Assembly (NCBI RefSeq): GCF_000445105.1
Contig: NZ_ATDP01000075.1
Span: forward strand, 62,001-126,000
DNA length: 64,000 bases
From: Sphingobium lactosutens DS20
Lineage (GTDB): Bacteria; Pseudomonadota; Alphaproteobacteria; Sphingomonadales; Sphingomonadaceae
Reading direction: 5' to 3'
Of this stretch, positions 18,449 through 27,050 are shown piece by piece (within the stretch, counting starts at the first letter, position 1; the number at the start of each line of letters is the position of its first letter). Under the pieces are notes generated by a model, which saw only the letters and a program-made list of their open reading frames with translations, made no database searches and was not told the origin of the DNA. The translations under genes were made by a program, and so were the position numbers.

Positions 18449-19408
18449 TCATGCATGGTCCAGGCCACGCGGCAGTTTGAAGGAAATGGTTTCCCGCGCC
18501 GTTTCCACCTGTTCCTCGGTCACGGCATAGCGGGTGGCGATGCGGTCGACGACTTCGCGCACCAAAATTTCCGGCGCGGAGGCCCCGGCCGTCAGGCCCA
18601 ATGTGCCGACCGACTCCAGCCAGGCAAAATCCACTTCGTCCGCGCGCTGGATCAGGCGGGCCGGCGTTCCTTCGCGTTCGGCGACTTCGACCAGGCGCAG
18701 CGAATTGGAACTGTTGGGCGCGCCGATGACATAGAGCGCATCGCACCGCCCGGCGATCGCCTTCACCGCAGTCTGGCGGTTGGACGTTGCATAGCAGATA
18801 TCCTCTCCGCGCGGCGCGGCGATGGTTGGGAAGCGCCGCTGCAAGGCCGCAACGATGGCGGCCGTGTCATCCACCGACAAGGTCGTCTGCGTGAGGAAGG
18901 CCAGATTATCCGGATCGACGGGCACGAAGCGTTCCGCATCCTCGACCGTTTCGATCAAGGTCATCGAACCGTCCGGCACTTGCCCGAATGTGCCGATCAC
19001 CTCAGGATGCCCCTTGTGGCCGATAAACAGGATGTGGCGACCGTTGTCGACCTGCCGTTCGGCCTGGCGATGCACTTTGCTGACCAGCGGACAGGTGGCG
19101 TCCAAATAGTCGAGGCCGCGCTCCTGCGCCTTTTCCGGCACCGCCTTGGGCACGCCATGGGCGGAAAAAACGACCGGCACGCCGTCGGGCACCTGATCCA
19201 GTTCTTCGACGAAGACCGCGCCCTTGGCCTTCAGGCTGTCCACGACATATTTGTTGTGGACGATTTCGTGGCGAACATAGACGGGCGCGCCATATTTCTC
19301 GATCGCGCGCTCGACAATGACGATGGCGCGGTCCACCCCCGCGCAAAAGCCGCGCGGCGCGGCGATCAACAGGGTCATCGGGCGAAGGGTATCGGGCGCA
19401 TGCGTCAT
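18449..19408 (-). CDS. ispH: IspH, 4-hydroxy-3-methylbut-2-enyl diphosphate reductase
   Basis: The 319-residue protein is the last enzyme of the MEP isoprenoid pathway. The three cluster cysteines lie in PRGFCAGV (C22), [11 protein letters not shown] and [10 protein letters not shown], and the [10 protein letters not shown] segment is present. I place the start at ATG 19408. ATG 19378 ([14 protein letters not shown]) is an alternative, and neither has a strong ribosome site. dxr of the same pathway lies elsewhere in the window. Confidence 0.95.
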   Translation of the reverse strand: MTHAPDTLRPMTLLIAAPRGFCAGVDRAIVIVERAIEKYGAPVYVRHEIVHNKYVVDSLKAKGAVFVEELDQVPDGVPVVFSAHGVPKAVPEKAQERGLDYLDATCPLVSKVHRQAERQVDNGRHILFIGHKGHPEVIGTFGQVPDGSMTLIETVEDAERFVPVDPDNLAFLTQTTLSVDDTAAIVAALQRRFPTIAAPRGEDICYATSNRQTAVKAIAGRCDALYVIGAPNSSNSLRLVEVAEREGTPARLIQRADEVDFAWLESVGTLGLTAGASAPEILVREVVDRIATRYAVTEEQVETARETISFKLPRGLDHA

Positions 19409-19543
19409 GCGCGTCGGCTTAGGCGAATGGCGCGGCGGAAGGAAGAGGGGGCATGCGAAAGCGGCTTGCTTGCAGTTGCGTGGCAGGCGGCGGATGGATA
19501 AGGAAGCGCAACACTTCTGCGCCCCGCCAAGGAATATCTGCCT

Positions 19544-20182
19544 GTGAAAACTTCTTCGATCGCCCTGACCGCCATGCTGGCGCTCGCTCTGGCAGGCTGC
19601 TCGCGGCGTGGCGAAATCGATGCGACCGGCGGCATCGTCGCCGTGCGTTCGGCTTGCCCGACGGCGGCGATCCCCGCGCAAACCGGCGACATCACATTGT
19701 TCAATCCGGCGAACAGCACCGACGCATCGGCGATCGACGTGGTGGCGAACATCACCGACCTGCGCTCCACATGCGCCGATGGCGACCAGTTCTATACCGA
19801 GGCGACCTTCACCGTGAACGCGCGCCGCACGGACGCCAATGGCGCGCGGCAGGTCGTGCTGCCCTATTTCTCGGCGGTCGTGCAGGGCGGCAGCGCCGTG
19901 GTGGCCAAGCGCATCGGTCAGGTGACGCTGGACTTCGCGCCGGGCCAGTATCGCGCCAGCGTGCAGGCGAAGGCCGGATCTTATGTGAACAAGAGCGCGG
20001 CCACCCTGCCGGCCGAAATCCAGCAGAAGATCACGCAAAAGCGCAAGGCCGGTGACGCCGATGCCGCGATAGATCCGTTCGCGCAGCCGGACGTCAAGGC
20101 CGCCTTGCAGCGGACCAGCTTTGAACTGCTCGTGGGCTTCAACCTGACCCAGGATCAGCTGCGATATAACGCGACCCGTTAA
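19544..20182 (+). CDS. Putative outer-membrane or periplasmic lipoprotein
   Basis: The 212-residue protein starts with GTG 19544 behind AAGGA and has a lipoprotein signal (MLALALAGC) with the lipid-carrying cysteine at about residue 19. The mature part looks like a beta-rich domain ([26 protein letters not shown] broken by short loops) and has a C-terminal helix rich in Lys and Ala. I do not recognise the family. It is divergent from ispH and is followed by a palindromic repeat and argS. Confidence 0.8.
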   Translation: MKTSSIALTAMLALALAGCSRRGEIDATGGIVAVRSACPTAAIPAQTGDITLFNPANSTDASAIDVVANITDLRSTCADGDQFYTEATFTVNARRTDANGARQVVLPYFSAVVQGGSAVVAKRIGQVTLDFAPGQYRASVQAKAGSYVNKSAATLPAEIQQKITQKRKAGDADAAIDPFAQPDVKAALQRTSFELLVGFNLTQDQLRYNATR

Positions 20183-20204
20183 GGCGCGCTCAACTTTGAT
20201 TTTC

Positions 20205-20321
20205 CCGTTCGTGCTGAGTAGGGACTGAGCGAAGCCGAAGGCCCGTATCGAAGCATCTGCGTCACCCAAATCCTTCGATACGCCATTTCGACGTCGCTCA
20301 ATGGCTATTCAGGGCAAACGG
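20205..20321. repeat. Long imperfect palindromic repeat, family A, copy 1
   Basis: The two outer arms of about 49 bp are near inverted copies. They begin CCGTTCGTGCTGAGTAGGG on the left and end in CAGGGCAAACGG on the right, with TATCGAAG at the inner ends. A second copy with the same outer and inner words lies at 26846-26960. It fills the spacer between the lipoprotein gene and argS, ending 23 bp before the argS ATG. Confidence 0.8.
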
Positions 20322-20344
20322 ATTTTTTGACGCAGGATTGTTGA

Positions 20345-22072
20345 ATGTCCCTCTATACTCGCTTTACCGCCCATCTTGACGCCGTGCTCGACGCGCTGGA
20401 GATCGAGGGCGTTCTGCCCGCCGGTCTCAATCGCAAAGCTGTCACGGTCGAGCCGCCGCGCGATGCCAGCCATGGCGATCTGGCCACCAACGCCGCGATG
20501 GTGCTGGCCAAGCCTGCCGGCACGAACCCGCGCGCACTTGCTGAGGCTATCGTCACGAAGTTGCAGGCGCTGGACGACGTGCAAAGCGCCGCCATCGCCG
20601 GCCCTGGGTTCATCAACATGACGCTGACGGACGCGACCTGGCGTGCGGAACTGGCGACAATCCATGCCGACGCGGCCGACTATGGGCGGTCCGACCTGGG
20701 GCAGGGCGTCACCGTCAATGTCGAATATGTGTCGGCCAACCCCACCGGACCCATGCATATGGGGCATTGCCGGGGCGCGGTGGTGGGCGATGCGCTTGCG
20801 ACGCTGCTCGAATATGCCGGGCACAAGGTGATCCGCGAATATTATATCAATGACGCGGGCGGTCAGGTCGATGTGCTCGCCCGGTCTGCGCATCTGCGCT
20901 ATCGCGAGGCTCTGGGCGAGGATGTCGGCGCGATCCCCGAGGGGCTTTATCCAGGTGACTATCTGGTGCCGGTAGGGCAGGCGCTTGCCGCCGAATATGG
21001 CGACAGGTTCGTCGGCGCGCCGGAATCCGACTGGCTGGTGACGTTCCGCACTTTTGCCGTGGCGAAGATGATGGACATGATCCGCAGCGACCTGGCGCTG
21101 CTGGGCATCCATCACGATATTTTTGCGTCGGAGGCGGAGTTGCAGGCGGCGGGCAAGCCCGATGAGGCGGAAGCCTGGCTGCGCGCGCATGACCTGGTTT
21201 ATGACGGCGTGCTGGAAGCGCCCAAGGGCGAATTGCCCGATGACTGGGAGCCGGTGGAACTGCCGCTGTTCCGCTCGACCAAATTTGGCGACGATCAGGA
21301 TCGGCCGATCAAGAAGTCCAATGGCAGCTGGACCTATTTCGGCGCCGACATGGCCTATCATTTTCAAAAGGCGCAGTCGGCGGACCAGCTCATCGACATT
21401 TGGGGCGCGGACCATGCCGGCACGGTCAAGCGTATCCAGGCCGCCGTCGCCGCGCTGACGGAAGGACGGGCGCGGTTCGACGTGAAGCTCATCCAGATGG
21501 TCCGCCTGCTGCGCGACGGTGAGCCAGTGAAGATGTCGAAACGCGCCGGCAATTTCGTGACGCTGGCGGACGTGGTGCGCGAAGTGGGCAAGGATGTCGT
21601 CCGCTTCACCATGCTGACGCGCAAGGCCGACGCGCAGATGGATTTCGATTTTGCCAAGGTGGTGGAGGCGTCGAAGGACAATCCGGTCTTCTACGTCCAA
21701 TATGCCCATGCCCGGATTTCCTCACTCGGCCGGCGCGCCGAAGAGGCTGGAATTGATCTGCCCGCGCCTGACCTGTCCCTACTTGGGACGGCGGAACTCG
21801 GCCTGGTCAAGCTCGCCGCGCAATTCCCCCGTGTCGTCGAAGGGGCGGCACAGGCGCGCGAACCGCATAGAATTGCCTTTTATCTCAATGATCTGGCCTC
21901 GGCATTTCATGGCTGGTGGAATATGGGTAATGACGATCCGGGCGCGCGCGTGATCCGCGCCGACGATCCGGCGCTGACCGCTACGCGCCTTTCCCTGGCG
22001 CAGGGAATAGGGCAGATTATCCGCAACGGGCTGGCGCTGATGGGCGTGGCCGCGCTGACCGAAATGCAGTGA
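20345..22072 (+). CDS. argS: ArgS, arginyl-tRNA synthetase
   Basis: This 575-residue class I synthetase carries the HIGH-type motif in ANPTGPMHMGHCRGAVVGD and the KMSKRAGN variant of KMSKS, with the C-terminal DALR anticodon-binding domain. It charges tRNA-Arg. A tRNA-Arg(CCU) gene lies at 47907 in this window. It runs straight into the SPOR-domain gene after 19 bp. Confidence 0.96.
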   Translation: MSLYTRFTAHLDAVLDALEIEGVLPAGLNRKAVTVEPPRDASHGDLATNAAMVLAKPAGTNPRALAEAIVTKLQALDDVQSAAIAGPGFINMTLTDATWRAELATIHADAADYGRSDLGQGVTVNVEYVSANPTGPMHMGHCRGAVVGDALATLLEYAGHKVIREYYINDAGGQVDVLARSAHLRYREALGEDVGAIPEGLYPGDYLVPVGQALAAEYGDRFVGAPESDWLVTFRTFAVAKMMDMIRSDLALLGIHHDIFASEAELQAAGKPDEAEAWLRAHDLVYDGVLEAPKGELPDDWEPVELPLFRSTKFGDDQDRPIKKSNGSWTYFGADMAYHFQKAQSADQLIDIWGADHAGTVKRIQAAVAALTEGRARFDVKLIQMVRLLRDGEPVKMSKRAGNFVTLADVVREVGKDVVRFTMLTRKADAQMDFDFAKVVEASKDNPVFYVQYAHARISSLGRRAEEAGIDLPAPDLSLLGTAELGLVKLAAQFPRVVEGAAQAREPHRIAFYLNDLASAFHGWWNMGNDDPGARVIRADDPALTATRLSLAQGIGQIIRNGLALMGVAALTEMQ

Positions 22073-22091
22073 TGGACGGGATATTCTGACG

Positions 22092-22805
22092 ATGGGCGAC
22101 TATGCGCGGGGCCGACTGGATTTGGACGACGACGATCGGCTGCCCTGGCTGGAACCGGCGATCGACGAGGAAGAGGAGCGGATTTCGCCGCTCCGCATGC
22201 TCGGACTGATCCTGCTTGGCCTGCTGCTGATCGGCGGAGTCGTCGCCGGCATCTGGTGGGCGCAAAATCGCAATGGCGCGGGCGGCGCTGGCGAACTGAT
22301 CGCCGCGCCCGAAGGCAATTACAAGATTCCGGCGAACGAGGCCGACGCCCGCAAATTTGCCGGCGAAGGCGATGCCAGCTTTGCCGCGAGTGAGGGCGTC
22401 GCGCGCGATGGACGCATCGACCCCAGCCGCGTGCCCGAAGCGCCCATCACTGGCACCGCGCCCGCGCCGGGCAATGCCAAACCCTCCGTCGCGCCCAAGG
22501 CGGGGCAGAGCGTATCGGCACCGGTAACGGACGAAACGTCGCAACAGGCCGCGCCGGTCAAACAGGCCAAGGCCGCGGGCGGGACGATCCAGCTTGGGGC
22601 CTATGGCAGCGCATCGGGCGCCAAGGATGCCTGGGGCCGCTTGTCAAAGCGGTTCGCCTATCTGGCGCCACTGGCGATGACGGTCGAATCGGCCGAGGTG
22701 GGTGGCGGCACCGTCTATCGCCTGCGCGCCAGCGCCGGCGCGCAGGCGGCGACCATCTGCGGTCGCTTGAAGGTAGCCGGGGAAAGCTGCCTGGTCGTCA
22801 ACTGA
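22092..22805 (+). CDS. SPOR-domain membrane protein
   Basis: The 237-residue protein has a cytoplasmic acidic start, one membrane helix at about 35-55 (LGLILLGLLLIGGVVAGIWW), a Pro/Ala linker, and a C-terminal SPOR domain (GTIQLGAYGSASGAKDAWGRL onward). SPOR domains bind denuded septal glycan strands. It lies between argS and nagZ, an order common in alphaproteobacteria, and probably acts in cell-wall remodelling at division. Confidence 0.85.
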   Translation: MGDYARGRLDLDDDDRLPWLEPAIDEEEERISPLRMLGLILLGLLLIGGVVAGIWWAQNRNGAGGAGELIAAPEGNYKIPANEADARKFAGEGDASFAASEGVARDGRIDPSRVPEAPITGTAPAPGNAKPSVAPKAGQSVSAPVTDETSQQAAPVKQAKAAGGTIQLGAYGSASGAKDAWGRLSKRFAYLAPLAMTVESAEVGGGTVYRLRASAGAQAATICGRLKVAGESCLVVN

Positions 22806-22896
22806 CGGGCAGCGGCGTCGGGGACGCACCGCTGGTTATGGCCGGTGCGTCATTTGCGCTTCGACAGGGTCAACGGGTGGCGTTAGATATCCGCGC

Positions 22897-23910
22897 ATGA
22901 AACCCGTCATCTTTGGCCTGTCCGGCGAAACCCTCACCCCCGACGAACGCGTCTTCTTTGCCGAGGCGGACCCGGCGGGCTACATCCTGTTCAAACGCAA
23001 TATCGCCGACCGGCCGCAGGTTCGCGCGCTCACCGACGATCTGCGATCGCTCCATGGCCGTGACGACCTGCTCATCATGATCGACCAGGAGGGCGGGCGC
23101 GTCGCGCGGATGCAGGCCCCGGTCTGGCCCAGCTTTCCGCCCGGCGCGATCTTCGACCGGCTCTATGATGTCGCCCCGTCCAGCGCGATCGCCGCGGCCC
23201 ATGCCAATGCCCATGCCATCGCGTTGACATTGGCGGAAGTCGGGATCACGGTCGACGCTCTGCCGCTGCTCGACGTGCGGCAGGATGGGGCGAGCGACAT
23301 CATGGGCGACCGCACGCTGGGGGCTGAGCCGATGCGCGTCGCCGCGCTGGGGCGCGCTGTGCTGGAGGGGCTGGCGGCTGGCGGCGTGGTCGGCATCGTC
23401 AAGCATATGCCCGGCCACGGCCGCGCGCTCGTGGACAGCCATCTGGAACTTCCGGTCGTCACCGCCGACGCGCAGGCGTTGGAAAGCGACCTGTCGCCCT
23501 TCCACACATTGCGAAGCGCGCCGATGGGGATGACGGCGCATGTCGTCTATACCGCCTGGGATGCCGACCGGCCGGCAAGCCTGTCGTCTGCGGTGATCGG
23601 CGGGATCATCCGGGAACGCATTGGCTTTGACGGCTTGCTGATGTCCGATGATCTCGACATGAAGGCGCTCAAAGGCTCCATCCCCGACCTCGCCGCCGCC
23701 GTCGTCGCGGCCGGATGCGATCTGGCGCTCAATTGCTGGGGGCGGATGGAGGACATGGTCGGCATCGCCGAAAAACTGCCGGAGATGAGCGATCTGTCGC
23801 GCGCCAGGCTGGACCGCGCCATGGCGAGCGTAACACGGGGAGGTGAAAAGCCGCCCTTGGAGCAATTGCTGGCAACGCGCGATCAGCTGCTGGAGCCGGT
23901 GGCGGGTTGA
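22897..23910 (+). CDS. nagZ: NagZ, beta-N-acetylhexosaminidase
   Basis: The 337-residue family GH3 enzyme carries the signature KHMPGHGRALVDSH and the DQEGGRVARMQAP block. In the cytoplasm it removes GlcNAc from recycled anhydro-muropeptides. The neighbouring SPOR protein also concerns the cell wall. In many alphaproteobacteria scpA, scpB and tatABC follow nagZ. Here a repeat-rich region follows instead. Confidence 0.94.
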   Translation: MKPVIFGLSGETLTPDERVFFAEADPAGYILFKRNIADRPQVRALTDDLRSLHGRDDLLIMIDQEGGRVARMQAPVWPSFPPGAIFDRLYDVAPSSAIAAAHANAHAIALTLAEVGITVDALPLLDVRQDGASDIMGDRTLGAEPMRVAALGRAVLEGLAAGGVVGIVKHMPGHGRALVDSHLELPVVTADAQALESDLSPFHTLRSAPMGMTAHVVYTAWDADRPASLSSAVIGGIIRERIGFDGLLMSDDLDMKALKGSIPDLAAAVVAAGCDLALNCWGRMEDMVGIAEKLPEMSDLSRARLDRAMASVTRGGEKPPLEQLLATRDQLLEPVAG

Positions 23911-23943
23911 TTGGGTGAGAAGGGTGGACAGCCTGGTTCATGT

Positions 23944-24093
23944 CGTCATGCCTGCGAAGGCGGGGATCCATGTTCCAGCGCGGCACGTCGGGTATAGTCG
24001 AGAGATGGTTTCCCGCGTTCGCGGGAATGACAGAGTTGGGTGGGAAGCGGACCATGTGTTCCATGTCGTCATCCCCACGATTGCGGGAATGAC
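23944..24093. repeat. Short palindromic repeats, family B (three units)
   Basis: Three related units occur at 23944-23970, 24010-24031 and 24067-24093. Each is a small palindrome of the form GTCAT-CC-GCGAA-GCGGGAATGAC, for example TCCCGCGTTCGCGGGAATGA. Such units are scattered between genes in many proteobacteria. Here they cluster right after nagZ. Confidence 0.75.
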
Positions 24094-24173
24094 GGAGTGG
24101 GTGGATTGCGGACTTGCTGGTGTTGCACATAATCAGTGTGTACCTGCCGCTGAAATTGGATTTGGGTTGCAGC

Positions 24174-24440
24174 ATGTTTGTCATAGAAGATGAGCCACAC
24201 GCCGAACACGTTGGGTCGTTTGAGAGCAAGATCGACGCAATAGATGAATTGCAGCGATTAGCTAACCTCCCATGGGATCAAGCGCCGAATGTTTGCCCTT
24301 GTACAAGTTGGCGGACTTGCGGGCGACGCTACCACCTAATCGAATACGACACGTCACGGACACCGTGGCGGCAGGTGAGCAATCTCCCCTTTCTTGAAGT
24401 ATCGGCAGCCGGAATTTCGTGGCTGTGCGGTCTTAAGTGA
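24174..24440 (+). CDS. Small cysteine-containing conserved-looking protein
   Basis: There are 88 residues from ATG 24174 (start MFVIEDEPHAEHVGSF). A helical segment IDAIDELQRLANLPWDQAP is followed by a compact cysteine group NVCPCTSWRTCGRRYHLIEYD and the end LEVSAAGISWL. The sequence is well ordered and reminds me of small hypothetical proteins seen in other sphingomonads, but I can name no function. The three cysteines could bind a metal. G+C is lower than in neighbouring genes, and it lies among repeats. Confidence 0.6.
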   Translation: MFVIEDEPHAEHVGSFESKIDAIDELQRLANLPWDQAPNVCPCTSWRTCGRRYHLIEYDTSRTPWRQVSNLPFLEVSAAGISWLCGLK

Positions 24441-24500
24441 TAAACGTCAGCTATCAGGTTCAAGGACTTTTAAGCCGAGCTGCAAGAAATGGTCGATTTA

Positions 24501-24586
24501 TGCCAGCGGCAGGGGATCGAACCCGCACCTCCACCTCACGGCAAGGATCGCTGTAGCGATACGTCTACCAATTCCGTCACGCTGGC
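24501..24586 (-). tRNA. Aberrant tRNA-Leu-like gene (probable pseudogene or unusual tRNA)
   Basis: The minus strand folds into a long-variable-arm cloverleaf. It has a 7-bp acceptor stem (GCCAGCG / CGCUGGC), a Leu-type D arm ACG-GAAUUGGUAGA-CGU, a variable arm around CCUUGCCGUGAGG, and a T loop UUCGAUC. The anticodon arm is AUCGC-UACA-GCGAU, so the loop has 4 nt instead of 7. The T stem needs one bulged U. No CCA is encoded, unlike tRNA-Arg at 47907. An anticodon cannot be assigned with confidence. It may be a decayed tRNA-Leu or a non-canonical tRNA-like RNA. Confidence 0.55.
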
Positions 24587-24689
24587 GCGGCCATTTAGCG
24601 AATCAATAGCCATCTCGGCAATGTCCGGTTTCAAGCGGGCCTATTGCTCATGTGGATGACGATAAATGGTCGATTTCTGACCGGCTGCT

Positions 24690-24908
24690 TCATTCCGAAT
24701 GCCAATGGATGAATGCCCACCCTGTGAAGAAAATGCCGAACGATAATATCGCCAGACCCCACCATTCCAAACTTTCAGGCACAACGTGAAATGACAACGT
24801 CATTAGAGGGGCCTCGATCAAAAGAAGGGCGGCAATCGTCAGCCACGCCGTGAGATTGAGAGGCAGGTAGTTATAGCCGAGCCAACGTCGGAAGCGGGGC
24901 TTGTCCAT
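24690..24908 (-). CDS. Small two-helix membrane protein
   Basis: The 72-residue protein has a basic start (MDKPRFRRWLGYNY) and two hydrophobic helices (about 18-38 and 48-68), ending in FIHWHSE. The topology is sensible and the frame has no competing gene, but no clear ribosome site precedes ATG 24908 and I recognise no family. It lies in the repeat-rich interval between nagZ and the GNAT-nitrilase fusion. Confidence 0.5.
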   Translation of the reverse strand: MDKPRFRRWLGYNYLPLNLTAWLTIAALLLIEAPLMTLSFHVVPESLEWWGLAILSFGIFFTGWAFIHWHSE

Positions 24909-24993
24909 CGATGCATAATAGCAGCTCGTCCATTGTCTGCAATTCGGATGCTGCTCAGAGCAATCGAACGGCTAGAAACGGTCCCTTCCAGAC

Positions 24994-25112
24994 CATCCTC
25001 CTCTATAAGGGGAGGTGGCTGGCCTTAGGCTAGACGGAGGGTGTCCGCTCTCGACAGGGTGAGACCCCTCCACCACTTCGTGGTCCCCGTCCCCTTGCGG
25101 GGGAGGATTTGG
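24994..25112. repeat. Palindromic repeat, family C
   Basis: This element has small inverted pairs at both ends: CCTCCTCTATAAGGGGAGG at 24997-25015 and CCCCTTGCGGGGG near 25090. A larger pairing joins GGAGGGTGTCC with GACCCCTCC in the middle. It has the look of the compound intergenic repeats common in sphingomonads. No gene is seen in 24909-25220. Confidence 0.65.
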
Positions 25113-25158
25113 CCGCCGCTTTTGGTCGTCGCCAAGTGCCCGAAAGAAAAGAACAGGG

Positions 25159-25182
25159 CTTCGACAGGCTCAGCCTGAACGG
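25159..25182. repeat. Fragment related to repeat family A
   Basis: The word CTTCGACAGGCTCAGCCTGA followed by ACGG resembles one arm end of family A (20205 and 26846) and stands alone here, 39 bp before the end of the GNAT-nitrilase gene. Confidence 0.5.
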
Positions 25183-25220
25183 GCGTGGGGTGACTGCTTC
25201 CGGTTGCATTCAATCAACTC

Positions 25221-26834
25221 TCACCCACCCCCCGGTGCGTTATGCCCGCCGGCCGGCACCGGGCCGCCGCTGGGGGCATGGCCATTGTCGGGATTGTTGT
25301 CCCAGTCGATATGATAAAGGTCGAACCGCCGGTCGCGCAGGTTGCGCACCGTGCCTTCCGACCGCGCCCAGCTGAGGTCGGCCAGGTTGACGTCGGCCAT
25401 GGTCAGCGTTTCGACATTCTCGGTCGATTCCGCCGCGATGCCGTCCCGCGCGAAAGGCAGGTCGCAGGGCGTCAGGATCGCGCTCTGGGCATATTGGATG
25501 TCCATATTGTCGACATTGGGCAGGTTGCCGACATTGCCGGACATGACGACATAGCATTGGTTCTCGATCGCGCGGGCCTGCGCGCAATAGCGCACGCGCA
25601 TATAGCCCAGCCGCGAATCGGTGCAGAAGGGGACGAAGATGATGCGCGCGCCCTGGTCGACCAGCCGCCGTGCCAGTTCGGGAAATTCGCTGTCGTAACA
25701 GATGAGCACGCCAATTGGGCCGCAGTCGGTCTGGATGACGTCCAGGGAATCCCCGCCCTTGATGTTCCACCAGAAGGCTTCGTTGGGGGTGGGGTGGATT
25801 TTTTCTTGCGTATGGATCGACCCGTCGCGAAGGGCGACATAGGCGATGTTCTGAATGTCGCCATCCTCGGCGCGCGTCGGATGCGATCCGCCGATGATAT
25901 TGATATTATATTCCAGCGCCATGCGCCCCAATTCCCGCGTCAGGCGCGGGGTGTAATTGGTGAGCTTGTCGATCGCCTCCATGGGTGACAGCTTCTTGGT
26001 TTCGAACGACAGCAGGGGCAGGGTGAAGAGTTCCGGGAAGATGATGAAGTCCGACCGGTAATCCGCCGCCACATCCACGAAATATTCAATGTTGCGAATG
26101 AATTCGTCGAAATCCTCGACCGCGCGCGCCTGCAACTGGCAGGTGGCGAGCCGGACGCTTTCCACACCGCGGGGCACCCGCATTTCGGGCGCTTCGTCCG
26201 GGTCGACATAGGGGTTGCGCCACACCAGATGCGCTGCATGGCCGTCCGATTGCTTGTCTTCGGGCAGGTAATTTTCCAGTACGCCCAGCGGCTCGAACTG
26301 ATTTTTCAGCTGAAAACTGATGACCTGGTCGCGCATCTTTCCCGTGACGACCTTGTCCAGATAGTCTTGCGGGCTGCCGGCGCGCCGCTTGGCTCTGGCA
26401 TAGCCGGGCATGCGGCCGGCGATAACGATGCCATGCAGGTCCAGCTCCTCTGCTAGCTCCTTGCGTTCATCGTACAGGCGCTGGCCGATGCGCAGGCCGC
26501 GCAGCTTGGGATCGACCGCCATTTCATAGCCGTACAGCCATTCGCCGGCCGCGCTATGGCGTGTGCCAAAGCCGTTGGCGGTGATTTCCTCCCAATCATG
26601 CCGGGCAAAGGCCATCGCCTTGCTGACGCGCATCGTCGCGCAATAGCCGACCACCTTGCTGTCATAGAGCGCGACGAAGCAGCCATTGGGGAAATTGTTG
26701 ATCTGCCCCCGGATCGTCGCCAGCGAATAATTGGGCATGCCGGGATAGGCGCGAGCGATCAGCCGCTGGATGCCCCGCACATCCGAAGGAACGGCCGCAC
26801 GGACCTCGAGGCGCTTCTTGGCGGTGGTGGTCAT
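25221..26834 (-). CDS. GNAT acetyltransferase-nitrilase fusion protein
   Basis: The 537-residue protein has two domains. The N-terminal GNAT domain (about 8-200) includes the acetyl-CoA loop region LRGLRIGQRLYDERK. The C-terminal carbon-nitrogen hydrolase domain (about 225-515) carries the nitrilase triad: Glu in FPELFTLPLL, Lys in EKIHPTPNE and Cys in LICYDSEFPE. The fusion is a known nitrilase-superfamily branch in bacteria, but its substrate is not settled. The hydrolase may make an amine or acid that the GNAT half acetylates. A family A repeat lies 12 bp upstream of the start. Confidence 0.88.
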   Translation of the reverse strand: MTTTAKKRLEVRAAVPSDVRGIQRLIARAYPGMPNYSLATIRGQINNFPNGCFVALYDSKVVGYCATMRVSKAMAFARHDWEEITANGFGTRHSAAGEWLYGYEMAVDPKLRGLRIGQRLYDERKELAEELDLHGIVIAGRMPGYARAKRRAGSPQDYLDKVVTGKMRDQVISFQLKNQFEPLGVLENYLPEDKQSDGHAAHLVWRNPYVDPDEAPEMRVPRGVESVRLATCQLQARAVEDFDEFIRNIEYFVDVAADYRSDFIIFPELFTLPLLSFETKKLSPMEAIDKLTNYTPRLTRELGRMALEYNINIIGGSHPTRAEDGDIQNIAYVALRDGSIHTQEKIHPTPNEAFWWNIKGGDSLDVIQTDCGPIGVLICYDSEFPELARRLVDQGARIIFVPFCTDSRLGYMRVRYCAQARAIENQCYVVMSGNVGNLPNVDNMDIQYAQSAILTPCDLPFARDGIAAESTENVETLTMADVNLADLSWARSEGTVRNLRDRRFDLYHIDWDNNPDNGHAPSGGPVPAGGHNAPGGG

Positions 26835-26845
26835 GGTTTTTATCT

Positions 26846-26960
26846 CCGTTCGCCCTGAGTAGGGTCTGAGCTTGTCGATGACCCGTATCGAAGGGCCGTT
26901 TGCGCGAAGGCCCTCGCTACGCCACTTCGACTTCGCTCAGTGGCTCCTCAGGACGAACGG
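26846..26960. repeat. Long imperfect palindromic repeat, family A, copy 2
   Basis: The left arm begins CCGTTCGCCCTGAGTAGGG and the right arm ends CCTCAGGACGAACGG. The arms pair over about 50 bp with scattered mismatches, and GTATCGAAGG lies at the inner end. Outer and inner words match copy 1 at 20205-20321. It lies between the divergent start of the GNAT-nitrilase gene and the icd terminator. Confidence 0.8.
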
Positions 26961-26981
26961 CCTTGAGACGTGAGTCACAAA

Positions 26982-27014
26982 GAAAAAGGCGGCACCGGAT
27001 GCCCGGCGCCGCCT
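26982..27014 (-). terminator. icd terminator
   Basis: On the minus strand AGGCGGC pairs with GCCGCCT (27008-27014 with 26987-26993), an inner CCGG/CCGG pairing adds to the stem, and TTTTTCTTT follows. It lies 36 bp past the icd stop. Confidence 0.8.
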
Positions 27015-27050
27015 CGTTCCGTTAGCGTATTGAAACCGCGGCGAGCGGGA

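Noticed and set aside
18449..20269. A longer reading of ispH that runs through the divergent lipoprotein gene
   Set aside because: IspH similarity starts near 19378-19408, and the upstream part overlaps a gene with a clear lipobox on the other strand.
23944..24093. CRISPR array
   Set aside because: The repeat units differ from each other, are palindromic, have unequal spacing and have no cas genes nearby. They are intergenic palindromic repeats.
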